Assembly (NCBI RefSeq): GCF_000169455.1
Contig: NZ_AAYC01000012.1
Coordinates: 62,001 to 126,000, forward strand
DNA: 64,000 nt
From: Roseobacter sp. SK209-2-6
GTDB taxonomy: Bacteria; Pseudomonadota; Alphaproteobacteria; Rhodobacterales; Rhodobacteraceae
Direction: 5' to 3'
In this document: piece by piece, positions 1 to 8,521 of the stretch
Position numbering within the stretch: position 1 is the first letter of the stretch
How the letters are laid out: the number at the start of each line of letters is the position of its first letter
Program-made: the position numbers and the translations under genes
The notes under the pieces: model-generated
What the model was told of the DNA's origin: nothing
Database searches by the model: none
What the model saw: only the letters and a program-made list of their open reading frames with translations

Positions 1-1680
1 GCTGTCCCAAACCTCCTCACCTGCTGTGGCCAGCCCTTCGCTGTCAGAGATCAGCATGACCTTACCCGCGCGGGCCATGACCTCTTGCATGTTGGAAATT
101 GACTTGTCGAAAACGCTATCGCAGGGTGCAAAGACAACCACCGGCATTTGCTTGTCGATCAAGGCGATGGGCCCATGTTTCAACTCGCCGCTGGCATAGG
201 CTTCGGCATGGATATAGCTGATCTCTTTGAGCTTCAGCGCACCTTCCAGTGCGAGCGGATACATCAAGCCACGGCCCAGGAAGAGAACGTCTCTTGCCTC
301 GCTCAGCTTTTTTGCGACCCGTTCCAGATCGGCATTCTGCTCAAGTCCGGCTGCAAGAACATTCGGCAACCCGCGCAGAGCATCAATATGCGCCTGCAGA
401 TCATCCGCGACGATTTCCCCCCGATCACTGGCGGCTTTGAGCGCAAGCATCAAGAGCACGCTCAGTTGGCAGGTGAAGGCTTTGGTTGAGGCAACACCGA
501 TTTCGACGCCAGCGTGAATGGGCAACGCCAGATCGCTTTCGCGCGCGATGGAGCTTTCCGGAACGTTGACCACCGAGAGGATCTTCTCCGCCTTACCCTC
601 ACAATAGCGAAGGGCAGCAAGTGTATCTGCGGTTTCGCCGGACTGTGAAACAAAGAGAGCGGCTGTTTTTCCTGGGATCGGAGGTTCGCGGTAGCGGAAC
701 TCAGAGGCGATATCGACCTCAACCGGCAGACGGGCGATCTGCTCAAACCAGTACTTCGCGGTCAGACAGGCGTAAAAGGCAGTACCACAGGCTACCATGG
801 TCAGGCGTTCGATCTTGGAGAAATCTATGCCTTCTCCGGGCAGGATAACCTGATCCTCACCCACGGGAAGATAGTGGCGGATCGCCTCAGCAATCACGGT
901 TGGCTGTTCCGCGATTTCCTTAGACATATAGTGTTTGTGGCCCGCTTTATCGACTTGGCTTACATCAATCCTGATGGTGCTCACCTTGCGATTGGCCAGC
1001 TCACCCTGGGCATCGCGGATCTCGAGGCTGTTGCGGGTCAGAACTGCGCGGTCGCCCTCTTCCAGATAGGTGATCTGATCGGTCATCGGGGCAAGAGCGA
1101 TGGCATCGCTGCCGACAAACATCTCACCATCGCCGTGGCCGATCGCCAGGGGGGAGCCTTTGCGCGCGGCGATCAGGAGATCCTCTTCGCCGTCAAAAAG
1201 AAAGGCGAGGGCAAAGGCCCCATCCAGGAGGTCCAATGTCTTGTTCGCAGCCTCAACCGGAGTTGCGCCTTCCAGGAGGAACTTCTGCGTCATCAAGGCG
1301 ATGGTTTCAGTATCCGTTTCAGTTTTGAATTCAATTCCTGTTTCTGCCAAAGAGGCGCGGAGCTCTCGATAGTTCTCGATGATCCCGTTGTGAACAACGG
1401 CGACCGCTCCGGCACGATGTGGGTGGGCATTTCCAACAGAGGGTGCGCCATGGGTGGCCCAGCGTGTATGGCCAATTCCTGACCGGCCAGCCAGAGGCTC
1501 ATGAACCAGCAAGTCGCTGAGGTTGACCAGTTTGCCTACAGCGCGACGGCGGTCAAGAACCCCTTTGTTGACAGTGGCGATGCCAGCGCTGTCATAGCCG
1601 CGGTACTCCAGACGCTTCAGCGCCTCGACCAGCAGTGGGGCCGCTTCATGGTTTCCTAAAACTCCAACAATTCCGCACAT
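1..1680 (-). CDS. glmS: Glutamine--fructose-6-phosphate aminotransferase (isomerizing), 3' end outside window
   Basis: Makes glucosamine-6-phosphate from fructose-6-phosphate and glutamine, the first committed step to UDP-GlcNAc for peptidoglycan and LPS. The reading frame starts MCGIVGVLGN, so Cys2 is the class II amidotransferase nucleophile; GHTRWATHG and HNGIIENY of the glutaminase domain follow. SIS-domain sugar-binding segments are visible (ACGTAFYA, SQSGETADT, STKAFTCQL, HAEAYASGELKHGP). 560 codons are present and the family is about 605 residues, so roughly the last 45 residues lie beyond position 1. It starts 4 bases after glmU stops, so the two form a glmU-glmS operon that supplies consecutive steps of the same pathway. 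Confidence 0.97.
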   Translation of the reverse strand, partial: MCGIVGVLGNHEAAPLLVEALKRLEYRGYDSAGIATVNKGVLDRRRAVGKLVNLSDLLVHEPLAGRSGIGHTRWATHGAPSVGNAHPHRAGAVAVVHNGIIENYRELRASLAETGIEFKTETDTETIALMTQKFLLEGATPVEAANKTLDLLDGAFALAFLFDGEEDLLIAARKGSPLAIGHGDGEMFVGSDAIALAPMTDQITYLEEGDRAVLTRNSLEIRDAQGELANRKVSTIRIDVSQVDKAGHKHYMSKEIAEQPTVIAEAIRHYLPVGEDQVILPGEGIDFSKIERLTMVACGTAFYACLTAKYWFEQIARLPVEVDIASEFRYREPPIPGKTAALFVSQSGETADTLAALRYCEGKAEKILSVVNVPESSIARESDLALPIHAGVEIGVASTKAFTCQLSVLLMLALKAASDRGEIVADDLQAHIDALRGLPNVLAAGLEQNADLERVAKKLSEARDVLFLGRGLMYPLALEGALKLKEISYIHAEAYASGELKHGPIALIDKQMPVVVFAPCDSVFDKSISNMQEVMARAGKVMLISDSEGLATAGEEVWDS

Positions 1681-1684
1681 AAAC

Positions 1685-3040
1685 TTACTTCGCCTCTTTT
1701 GAAATCTTGACCTTCTTGGCCCTTAGGATGTCCATCAATTTGCGTGCGCGACCAGGTTTGTTTTCCTGGCGGGTGCGTCCAATTGCCAGATCTCCGTCCT
1801 CAACCGTCCGCGTCACTACAGTGCCGGTTGCGGTCATCGCTTCATCTCCGACAGAGATCGGAGCCACCAGAAGCGTGTTAGAGCCGATGAAGCTACGTGC
1901 GCCAATCTCGGTGCGGTGTTTCATTACGCCATCATAGTTGCAGGTGATTGTACCCGCACCAATATTGGTTTTCTCCCCGACCGAGGCATCACCAATATAG
2001 CTCAAATGATTGACCTTAGCGCCCGCCGCGATCTCAGCGTTTTTGATTTCTACGAAGTTGCCTACGTGAGTGTCTTCAGCGAGTTCAGCGCCAGGGCGCA
2101 GGCGGGCGTAGGGGCCGATCTTGGCACCGCGGCTGACATGACAGCCTTCCAGGTGCGAAAAGGCGCGGATCAGCGCGCCGCTTTCAACAGTGACGCCCGG
2201 TCCAAACACAACGTTAGGTTCAATCACCGTATCCCGGCCAATAACCGTATCAAAAGCGAGGTAGACCGTTTCCGGCGCCATAAGCGTGACACCCAATTCC
2301 ATCAGAGACTTGCGGGCCTTGGCCTGAAAGGTTGCATCTGCGCCAGCAAGGTCGAGGCGCGAATTTACCCCAAGCGTTTCGCTTTCATCGCAGGCGACAG
2401 CCGTGACAGATCTGCCTTCCGCACGGGCAAGCTCGACGAGATCCGTTAGATAATACTCACCTGAGGCGTTTTCATTGCCGATCTTAGAGATCAGGTCGAA
2501 CATTTGCCCAGCATCACAAGCCATCAAACCAGAGTTGCAGAAGGAAATCTCACGCTCTTGCGCTGACGCATCTTTGAATTCTACGATACGCTCCAAGCTG
2601 GTGCCATCCATGACCAGCCTGCCATAGCGTGCAGGATCCGCCGCCTCAAACCCCAGGATGACGAGATCGGCACCTTCGCGGGCGGCGACCATGCGCTCCA
2701 GCGTTTCTGCGCTGACAAAGGGGGTGTCACCATAAAGAACGACAACGTCGCCTGCGAAATCCTGCAGTGCTTCACGGGCCTGGTCAACAGCATGAGCAGT
2801 ACCCAGTTGTTCTTCTTGCAAGGCAACTTCTGCAGTCTCGTCAATCTCGCTGACAGCGGCGCGAACAGCGTCAGCCCCGTGCCCAGCCACAACGATCACG
2901 CGTTCCGGATCCAGTGCGCGGCCAGCAATCAAAGCGTGCTCCAGCAAGGAGGCATGGGCGATCGGATGCAGTACCTTGGGCAGATCCGAATTCATTCTGG
3001 TGCCTTTGCCTGCGGCAAGGATCACGAGGGCAGTAGCCAT
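1685..3040 (-). CDS. glmU: Bifunctional UDP-GlcNAc pyrophosphorylase / glucosamine-1-phosphate N-acetyltransferase
   Basis: Cytoplasmic enzyme that acetylates glucosamine-1-phosphate and uridylylates the product to UDP-GlcNAc. The N-terminal nucleotidyltransferase domain shows LAAGKGTRMNSDLPKVLHP at residues 7-25 and LYGDTPF near residue 100. From about residue 245 the hexapeptide-repeat left-handed beta-helix begins (IGRDTVIEPNVVFGPG, VGNFVEIKNAE, NIGAGTITCNYDG), carrying the acetyltransferase site. 451 residues is normal for the family. The start ATG has only a weak purine-rich leader (AGAGAAAAG). It is the first gene of the glmU-glmS pair and is divergent from the HAD phosphatase, with about 130 bp between them that must hold both promoters. 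Confidence 0.97.
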   Translation of the reverse strand: MATALVILAAGKGTRMNSDLPKVLHPIAHASLLEHALIAGRALDPERVIVVAGHGADAVRAAVSEIDETAEVALQEEQLGTAHAVDQAREALQDFAGDVVVLYGDTPFVSAETLERMVAAREGADLVILGFEAADPARYGRLVMDGTSLERIVEFKDASAQEREISFCNSGLMACDAGQMFDLISKIGNENASGEYYLTDLVELARAEGRSVTAVACDESETLGVNSRLDLAGADATFQAKARKSLMELGVTLMAPETVYLAFDTVIGRDTVIEPNVVFGPGVTVESGALIRAFSHLEGCHVSRGAKIGPYARLRPGAELAEDTHVGNFVEIKNAEIAAGAKVNHLSYIGDASVGEKTNIGAGTITCNYDGVMKHRTEIGARSFIGSNTLLVAPISVGDEAMTATGTVVTRTVEDGDLAIGRTRQENKPGRARKLMDILRAKKVKISKEAK

Positions 3041-3169
3041 AATAACTTTTCTCTTTGATTTCTTTTGCCCCCGTTTTATCCGCTAACATTGGGGACGCAA
3101 GGCTTTGCAGCTTCAAACTAGGTTGCGACTTGCAACAACAACGGGCGGGAAAGCGCCGAAAGGGCCAAA

Positions 3170-3832
3170 ATGCGAACAGTGATTTTCGATCTGGATGGAA
3201 CATTGGCGGATACCTCCGGAGATCTTTTGGCTGCTGCCAATGCGTGTTTTCGCCAGATGGGGCTTGGGGATATGCTGACCCATCCGGAGGATGCAGCAAC
3301 AGCACTGCGCGGCGGCAGGATGATGTTGACTGCTGGGTTAAAGCGTGCCGGGTGTTTTGAGGACGCAGTGGTGGATGAATATTACCCAGTGCTGCTTGAA
3401 GCCTATCGAAATGCGATCGATCACCACAGCTATCTATATCCCGGCGCCATGGAGGCGGTAGAGGCCCTTCGGGTTGCGGGATATGGTGTCGGCATCTGCA
3501 CGAACAAGCCCGAAGCCTTGGCCGAACAGCTGATGCAGGCTCTTGGGGTGCGGGATAATTTTGCTTCGTTGGTTGGGGCAGATACCCTGCCTGTTCGCAA
3601 ACCGGACCCCGAGCCCCTGTTTGAAGCTGCGCGCAGGGCTGGAGGCGATCCTGGCAAGACTATTCTGATCGGAGATAGCGATACAGACCGAAATACTTCG
3701 GCGGCGGCAGGGGTTCCGTCTGTTCTTGTTACCTTTGGTCCAGCGGGCGGTGACATGGCGGCACTAAAGCCAGAGGCACTGTTGCATCGCTACGAGGACC
3801 TGCCTGGCATCGTAGCGCGTTTGATTGGCTGA
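3170..3832 (+). CDS. gph: HAD hydrolase, phosphoglycolate phosphatase-like
   Basis: Probable phosphoglycolate phosphatase of HAD subfamily IA. The nucleophile motif FDLDGTLADT is at residues 5-14, with Asp6 as the expected nucleophile and Asp8 as general acid. Motif II is the Thr in ICTNKPEAL (about residue 113). Motif III Lys is in VRKPDPEPL, and motif IV is GDSDTD near residue 168. 220 residues is typical. The start has AAAGGG about 7 bases upstream. Substrate assignment is by family resemblance; related HAD enzymes with other sugar-phosphate or nucleotide substrates cannot be excluded. It is divergent from glmU and runs in the same direction as the aminotransferase that follows 80 bp later. 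Confidence 0.85.
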   Translation: MRTVIFDLDGTLADTSGDLLAAANACFRQMGLGDMLTHPEDAATALRGGRMMLTAGLKRAGCFEDAVVDEYYPVLLEAYRNAIDHHSYLYPGAMEAVEALRVAGYGVGICTNKPEALAEQLMQALGVRDNFASLVGADTLPVRKPDPEPLFEAARRAGGDPGKTILIGDSDTDRNTSAAAGVPSVLVTFGPAGGDMAALKPEALLHRYEDLPGIVARLIG

Positions 3833-3912
3833 ACCCGCATCTTTGTTTCGGAAATTCCAACTGTTGCGTTTGGCGCTTGACCCGAACCTGGCCAAGGCGC
3901 AGAAATCGACGC

Positions 3913-5106
3913 ATGAGCGAGATATTTACCGGATCCTTCACCCAGCAGGAAACACTGCCTGAAGAGGCCATCGAGGCTGCAATGGCAGTTCTGCGCCATG
4001 GTCGTTTGCACCGCTACAACCTGGCAGAGGGCGAGGCAGGTGAAACTGCGCTGCTAGAGCAAGAGTTTGCCGCACAGGTGGGGGCAAAATACTGTCTAGC
4101 AGTAGCCTCTGGCGGCTATGCGATGGCGACCGCTTTGCGTGCGGTTGGCGTGGTGCCTGGCGACAAGGTCCTGACTAATGCCTTCACGCTGGCGCCTGTG
4201 CCGGGCAGTATTGCTGCGGTAGGCGCACAGCCTGTCTTTGTTGGCGTCACCGAGGGTCTGACCATCGATTTAGGGGATCTGGCTACCAAGGCCGATCAGG
4301 CAAAGGTGCTGATGCTCAGCCATATGCGCGGCCACCTTTGTGATATGGACCGCTTGATGCAGATTTGTGATGCGGCTGGGATCACGGTGATCGAAGACTG
4401 CGCCCATACCATGGGGGCGACCTGGAATGGCGTGCCTTCAGGGCGGCAAGGCGCTATCGGCTGCTACTCCTGTCAGACCTACAAACATGTGAATTCCGGC
4501 GAGGGTGGACTGTTTGTCACCGATGACGAAGAGATCGCCGCGCGGGCCATCATATTGTCTGGCTCTTATATGCTCTATGAACGCCACCTAGCCTCGCCGG
4601 ACCCGGAGGTGTTTGAGCGGGTCAAGTATGTGACCCCCAATATTTCCGGCCGGATGGATAATCTGCGTGCAGCCATCCTGCGCCCGCAGTTGCGGGATCT
4701 GGATCAGCAGGTGGCGCGCTGGAATGAACGCTATCAAAGGATCGAAGAAGGACTGCGCGATACACCTGGCCTGACCATTGTGGAGCGCTCGGAGGCGGAG
4801 AGCTATGTCGGATCTTCCATCCAGTTCCTGCTACTCGATTGGAGTGCGGAAGCCGTGGCTGAAGTGATAACCCGTTGCGGTAAACGTGGCGTAGAGCTGA
4901 AGTGGTTCGGTGGGGCTGAGCCTGCTGGATTTACCTCCCGCTATGACAGCTGGCGCTATGCAAAGGCGCAGAGCCTGCCAAAGAGTGACCGCATCCTTGC
5001 GGGCATTGTCGATATGCGCGTGCCGCTGACCTTCAGCCTTGAGGATTGTGATCTCATCGCTCGGATCATCCGCAGCGAGGTCGCCGCAGTTTTTCAGGCC
5101 AACTGA
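3913..5106 (+). CDS. DegT/DnrJ/EryC1/StrS-family PLP aminotransferase
   Basis: PLP-dependent enzyme of the family that aminates keto-sugars or related carbonyl compounds. From the internal ATG (MSEIFTGSF) it is 397 residues. IEDCAHTMGA (about 160-169) holds the cofactor-contacting Asp, and SCQTYKHVNSGEGG (186-199) places the likely Schiff-base Lys at about residue 191. An upstream in-frame ATG at 3877 would add 12 basic residues with no family counterpart, so I prefer 3913. No sugar-nucleotide genes lie next to it; the neighbour glmU makes UDP-GlcNAc, but a link is only speculation. A strong terminator follows, so this gene ends its own unit. The substrate is unknown. Confidence 0.85.
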   Translation: MSEIFTGSFTQQETLPEEAIEAAMAVLRHGRLHRYNLAEGEAGETALLEQEFAAQVGAKYCLAVASGGYAMATALRAVGVVPGDKVLTNAFTLAPVPGSIAAVGAQPVFVGVTEGLTIDLGDLATKADQAKVLMLSHMRGHLCDMDRLMQICDAAGITVIEDCAHTMGATWNGVPSGRQGAIGCYSCQTYKHVNSGEGGLFVTDDEEIAARAIILSGSYMLYERHLASPDPEVFERVKYVTPNISGRMDNLRAAILRPQLRDLDQQVARWNERYQRIEEGLRDTPGLTIVERSEAESYVGSSIQFLLLDWSAEAVAEVITRCGKRGVELKWFGGAEPAGFTSRYDSWRYAKAQSLPKSDRILAGIVDMRVPLTFSLEDCDLIARIIRSEVAAVFQAN

Positions 5107-5162
5107 CAGTGGGTTGATAGGCAAATAGGTCGGTATCTACCTGGCCAAAAAGACCGGTATTC

Positions 5163-5194
5163 ATGGGAGGGCATTTGCCCTCCCATTTTCTTTT
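5163..5194 (+). terminator. Rho-independent terminator after the aminotransferase
   Basis: A perfect 10-bp stem (5163-5172 with 5177-5186, loop ATTT) is followed by a T-rich tract (TTTCTTTT). It separates the aminotransferase from the leucine-degradation operon. Confidence 0.9.
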
Positions 5195-5207
5195 CGCGGA
5201 TCTTCTG

Positions 5208-5252
5208 TTGACGCGAATCGTGATTTGAGATTAGTAAATGAACAAGTGTTCA
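5208..5252 (+). promoter_or_regulatory. Candidate promoter and palindromic operator of the leucine-degradation operon
   Basis: A TTGACG box at 5208-5213 could be a -35 element; the -10 is poorly defined (TTAGTA at 17-bp spacing). Just downstream lies a perfect palindrome, TGAACA-AG-TGTTCA, at 5239-5252, about 35 bp before the ivd start. A palindrome in this position fits a repressor operator. Leucine/isovalerate operons are known to be controlled by LiuR (MerR family) or LiuQ (TetR family) in proteobacteria, but no regulator gene of that kind is present in this window. Confidence 0.4.
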
Positions 5253-5287
5253 AATAAATCTGTATCAGATGCCAGGAAGGTGCCCCG

Positions 5288-6448
5288 ATGTTTAACGCCA
5301 GCATGACTTTTGATCTCGGCGAAGATGTGAATGCCCTGCGTGACATGATCCACCGCTGGGCCCAGGATCGGGTTAAGCCGCTGGCGCAGGAGGTCGACCA
5401 GACAAATGAATTTCCTGCGGATCTCTGGCGGGAAATGGGTGAGCTGGGCCTGTTGGGCATTACCGTGCCGGAAGAGTTCGGCGGGGCAGGAATGTCCTAT
5501 TTGGCGCATACGGTGGCGGTTGAGGAAATCGCCCGCGCCAGCGCCTCGGTCTCATTGTCATATGGCGCGCATTCAAACCTTTGCGTGAACCAAATCAAGC
5601 TTAACGCCAGTGAAGAGCAGAAGAGGAAATTCCTGCCAGGCCTCATTTCCGGCGAACATGTCGGCGCCCTGGCGATGTCCGAAGCGGGCGCCGGTTCCGA
5701 TGTGGTCTCGATGTCATTGCGGGCAGAAAAGCGCAACGATCACTATCGTCTCAATGGCAATAAGTACTGGATCACCAATGGCCCGGATGCAGATACCCTG
5801 GTGGTCTATGCAAAGACCGACCCGGAGGCGGGTTCCAAGGGGATCACAGCCTTTATCGTGGAAAAAGACTTCAAAGGTTTTTCGACCTCGCCCCACTTCG
5901 ATAAGCTGGGCATGCGCGGCTCCAATACGGCAGAGCTGATCTTTGAAGACTGCGAAGTGCCCTTTGAAAACGTGCTGGGCGAAGAGGGCAGAGGCGTGCG
6001 TGTCCTGATGTCGGGTCTGGACTACGAGCGCGTGGTGCTGGCGGGCATCGGAACTGGCATTATGGCGGCCTGTATGGACGAAATGATGCCCTATTTGAAA
6101 GAGCGCAAGCAGTTCGGTCAGCCGATCGGGAACTTCCAGCTGATGCAGGCCAAGATCGCAGATATGTACACGGCGATGAACTCCGCGCGTGCCTATGTCT
6201 ATGAGGTGGCCAAGGCCTGCGACAAAGGCACGGTCACGCGTCAGGATGCTGCGGCTTGCTGTCTCTATGCTTCGGAGGTGGCGATGACCCAGGCGCATCA
6301 GGCGGTCCAGGCCTTTGGCGGCGCGGGCTACCTGTCTGACAATCCGGTTGGGCGGATATTCCGCGATGCCAAGCTGATGGAGATTGGTGCCGGCACCAGC
6401 GAGATCCGGCGGATGCTGATCGGCCGCGAGCTGATGGGCACGATGTGA
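5288..6448 (+). CDS. ivd: Isovaleryl-CoA dehydrogenase
   Basis: FAD-dependent acyl-CoA dehydrogenase that oxidises isovaleryl-CoA to 3-methylcrotonyl-CoA in leucine breakdown. The 386-residue protein shows the family signatures [14 protein letters not shown] (129-142) and [17 protein letters not shown] (161-177). Glu247 in [11 protein letters not shown] is at the position of the IVD-specific catalytic base, which in most other acyl-CoA dehydrogenases lies in the C-terminal part. The C-terminal QAFGGAGYL segment is also typical. AGGAAGG lies 7-13 bases before the ATG. First gene of the operon. The presence of mccA, mccB, hmgL and a hydratase downstream makes the isovaleryl-CoA assignment strong. 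Confidence 0.95.
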   Translation: MFNASMTFDLGEDVNALRDMIHRWAQDRVKPLAQEVDQTNEFPADLWREMGELGLLGITVPEEFGGAGMSYLAHTVAVEEIARASASVSLSYGAHSNLCVNQIKLNASEEQKRKFLPGLISGEHVGALAMSEAGAGSDVVSMSLRAEKRNDHYRLNGNKYWITNGPDADTLVVYAKTDPEAGSKGITAFIVEKDFKGFSTSPHFDKLGMRGSNTAELIFEDCEVPFENVLGEEGRGVRVLMSGLDYERVVLAGIGTGIMAACMDEMMPYLKERKQFGQPIGNFQLMQAKIADMYTAMNSARAYVYEVAKACDKGTVTRQDAAACCLYASEVAMTQAHQAVQAFGGAGYLSDNPVGRIFRDAKLMEIGAGTSEIRRMLIGRELMGTM

Positions 6449-6490
6449 TCCATTATCCGGCGCGTTTCCACAGCAGGAGGTCTTAGGAAA

Positions 6491-8020
6491 ATGGCAGATG
6501 GTCTGACACTCCCGGGTCTCAGGGCTGATGGCGCTTGGGACCTGCCAGAGCGGCTGAACATGGCCGAGCAATGCCTGTCTCATCCGGCTGACAAGCTGGC
6601 GCTGATCGACATGACCGGCCCTGCGCGCCAAGACCTCACCTTTGGTGGCCTTGCAGATATGGTGGATCGCCTTGCGCGCTATCTTCTCAGCCGTATCGCA
6701 CCGGGCGACCGGGTGGGAGTGCTGCTTAGCCAGTCGCCCTGGTGCGCGGCAGCACATCTGGCGGTCTGGAAGGCGGGCGGCATTTCGGTGCCGCTGTTCA
6801 AACTGTTCAAGCGCGACGCTCTGGCCGCCCGCGCGGGTGATGCCGAAGTGCGCTTTGTCTTTACCGATACCGAGGGGGCGGAGCTGCTGGGGGACCTGGC
6901 TGAGGCTGTGATGGTTGAGACCGCGGGCCGTGATGGCGCTGCGGTGCCCTTTGCGGAAACCACGCCGGAAACACCTGCGGTGCTGATTTACACCTCCGGC
7001 ACTACCGGCAGCCCCAAGGGCGCGCTGCATGCGCATCGTGTGCTGACCGGCCATCTGCCGGGCGTTGCGATCAGCCATGACCACTTGGGGCAGGAGGGTG
7101 ACTGCCTTTGGACGCCAGCCGATTGGGCCTGGATCGGTGGGCTGTTCGACGTGCTCATGCCGGGCCTCGCGCTGGGCGTGCCGGTCGTGGCCGCAAGGCT
7201 GGACAAATTCACGCCTGAAGCTTGCGCTGATCTGATCAAGGCGGCAGGGGTACGTAATGTCTTCTTCCCGCCAACCGCGCTCAGGATGCTGAAGGCAGCG
7301 GGGCAGGGGCTCGAGGGTTTGCGTTCGGTTGCCTCTGGCGGAGAGCCCCTGGGCGCAGAGATGCTCGCTTGGGGCCGGCGCGAGCTGGGCGTTACAATCA
7401 ACGAGTTCTATGGCCAAACCGAATGTAATATGGTGGCCTCTTCTTGCGGGGCTGATTTTGACCCGCGTCCAGGCTGCATCGGTAAAGCGGTGCCGGGGCA
7501 TGAATTGGCGGTGATCGATGCGACGGGCAACCCCACAGCTGAAGAGGGCGATGTTGCTCTGCGCCGTGGCTCGGCCTCTATGCTGATCGAGTATTGGAAC
7601 CGGCCGGAAGAGACGGCAGCCAAGTTCCGCGGCAACTGGCTGGTGACAGGCGATCGTGGCATCTGGGAGGGTGACTATCTGCGATTTGTGGGCCGCGAGG
7701 ATGATGTGATCACCTCCGGAGGCTATCGCATCGGACCGGCGGAAATCGAAGATTGTCTGATGACCCATCCAGCGGTGGCGACTGTGGGCGTAGTTGGGAA
7801 GCCGGATGCCTTACGGACAGAGATCGTCAAGGCCTATGTGGTGTTGAAGCCGGAGGTAGAGGCTTCTGAGCGGGAATTGCAGGACTATGTCAAAGAGCGC
7901 CTGGCGCATTACTCCTATCCGCGTGAGGTGGAGTTCTTGAAGGAACTGCCGATGACGGTGACCGGAAAGGTGATCCGCAAGGGGCTGAAGGCGCGGGCAG
8001 CGAAGGAGGGAGAGACGTGA
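6491..8020 (+). CDS. AMP-dependent acyl-CoA synthetase
   Basis: Adenylate-forming ligase, 509 residues. It has the P-loop-like LIYTSGTTGSPKGALHAHR (about 164-182), the EFYGQTECN motif, a TGDRG hinge-side motif and the C-terminal VTGKVIRKGLK with the adenylation Lys. FPPTALRML and the overall pattern resemble acetyl-CoA or medium-chain acyl-CoA synthetases. In this operon it most likely activates a branched short-chain acid (isovalerate) or acetoacetate produced by HMG-CoA lyase; which one is inference. It lies 42 bp after ivd and overlaps the next gene by 4 bases (GTGA), indicating translational coupling. Confidence 0.88.
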   Translation: MADGLTLPGLRADGAWDLPERLNMAEQCLSHPADKLALIDMTGPARQDLTFGGLADMVDRLARYLLSRIAPGDRVGVLLSQSPWCAAAHLAVWKAGGISVPLFKLFKRDALAARAGDAEVRFVFTDTEGAELLGDLAEAVMVETAGRDGAAVPFAETTPETPAVLIYTSGTTGSPKGALHAHRVLTGHLPGVAISHDHLGQEGDCLWTPADWAWIGGLFDVLMPGLALGVPVVAARLDKFTPEACADLIKAAGVRNVFFPPTALRMLKAAGQGLEGLRSVASGGEPLGAEMLAWGRRELGVTINEFYGQTECNMVASSCGADFDPRPGCIGKAVPGHELAVIDATGNPTAEEGDVALRRGSASMLIEYWNRPEETAAKFRGNWLVTGDRGIWEGDYLRFVGREDDVITSGGYRIGPAEIEDCLMTHPAVATVGVVGKPDALRTEIVKAYVVLKPEVEASERELQDYVKERLAHYSYPREVEFLKELPMTVTGKVIRKGLKARAAKEGET

Positions 8021-8508
8021 GTGCCAACGGTTTTAAGATTTCTGTCCTGTTGCTCGCCATGGCGCCGACTTCGGGTTCAGCGGAAGTTTCCCAATCTCCA
8101 GCATTTGATATTCATGGTTACCTGGAGGCCTGTAGCACCCGTATTCCTGATGTGGCCATGCAAGTCCCTATGCTTCAGCTGTGTGTCTCGACCGCGACAA
8201 AGCTGTGCAATTTGAGCCTTGGGGAGCAGGGCCTGGGAGGCTGTTTGACTGATGTTACAGTCTGGTTGGAACAAGACAGCCTGCGCATTGAACAGGCATA
8301 TCCTGGGGCTCTCGACACGGTTAAGGCTTCCTCTGCTGCATCTGACCTTCTGCCAAGGGCTGCAATGCAGACAGATTGCTCAGATACGCAAACTTCTTCA
8401 CAGGATATTGGCCTGACCCCCAAAGAAATCTGCGGCTATCAAACGGCGCTTTCGACATGGTTCAAGCTCCGCGTGGTTGAACTCAATCAATCAAACCACA
8501 CCAGGTGA
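8017..8508 (+). CDS. Exported six-cysteine protein of unknown function
   Basis: 163-residue protein starting at GTG with a hydrophobic N-terminus ([16 protein letters not shown]) that looks like a signal peptide cleaved near residue 22. The mature part holds six cysteines (39, 56, 64, 76, 121, 139), suggesting periplasmic disulfides. The stretch [19 protein letters not shown] faintly recalls the LprI/DUF1311 type of small secreted protein, but I cannot assign it. It overlaps the acyl-CoA synthetase by 4 bases and ends 13 bases before mccB, so it is co-transcribed with the leucine pathway. Why an exported protein would sit here is unclear. Confidence 0.75.
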   Translation: MSANGFKISVLLLAMAPTSGSAEVSQSPAFDIHGYLEACSTRIPDVAMQVPMLQLCVSTATKLCNLSLGEQGLGGCLTDVTVWLEQDSLRIEQAYPGALDTVKASSAASDLLPRAAMQTDCSDTQTSSQDIGLTPKEICGYQTALSTWFKLRVVELNQSNHTR

Positions 8509-8521
8509 GAAGGACGTACAG

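Noticed and set aside
5714-7768. 684-residue open frame opposite ivd and the acyl-CoA synthetase
   Set aside because: It is the antisense of well-supported genes; GC-rich third positions create long open antisense frames. The translation is rich in His, Arg and Gln with no recognisable domain.
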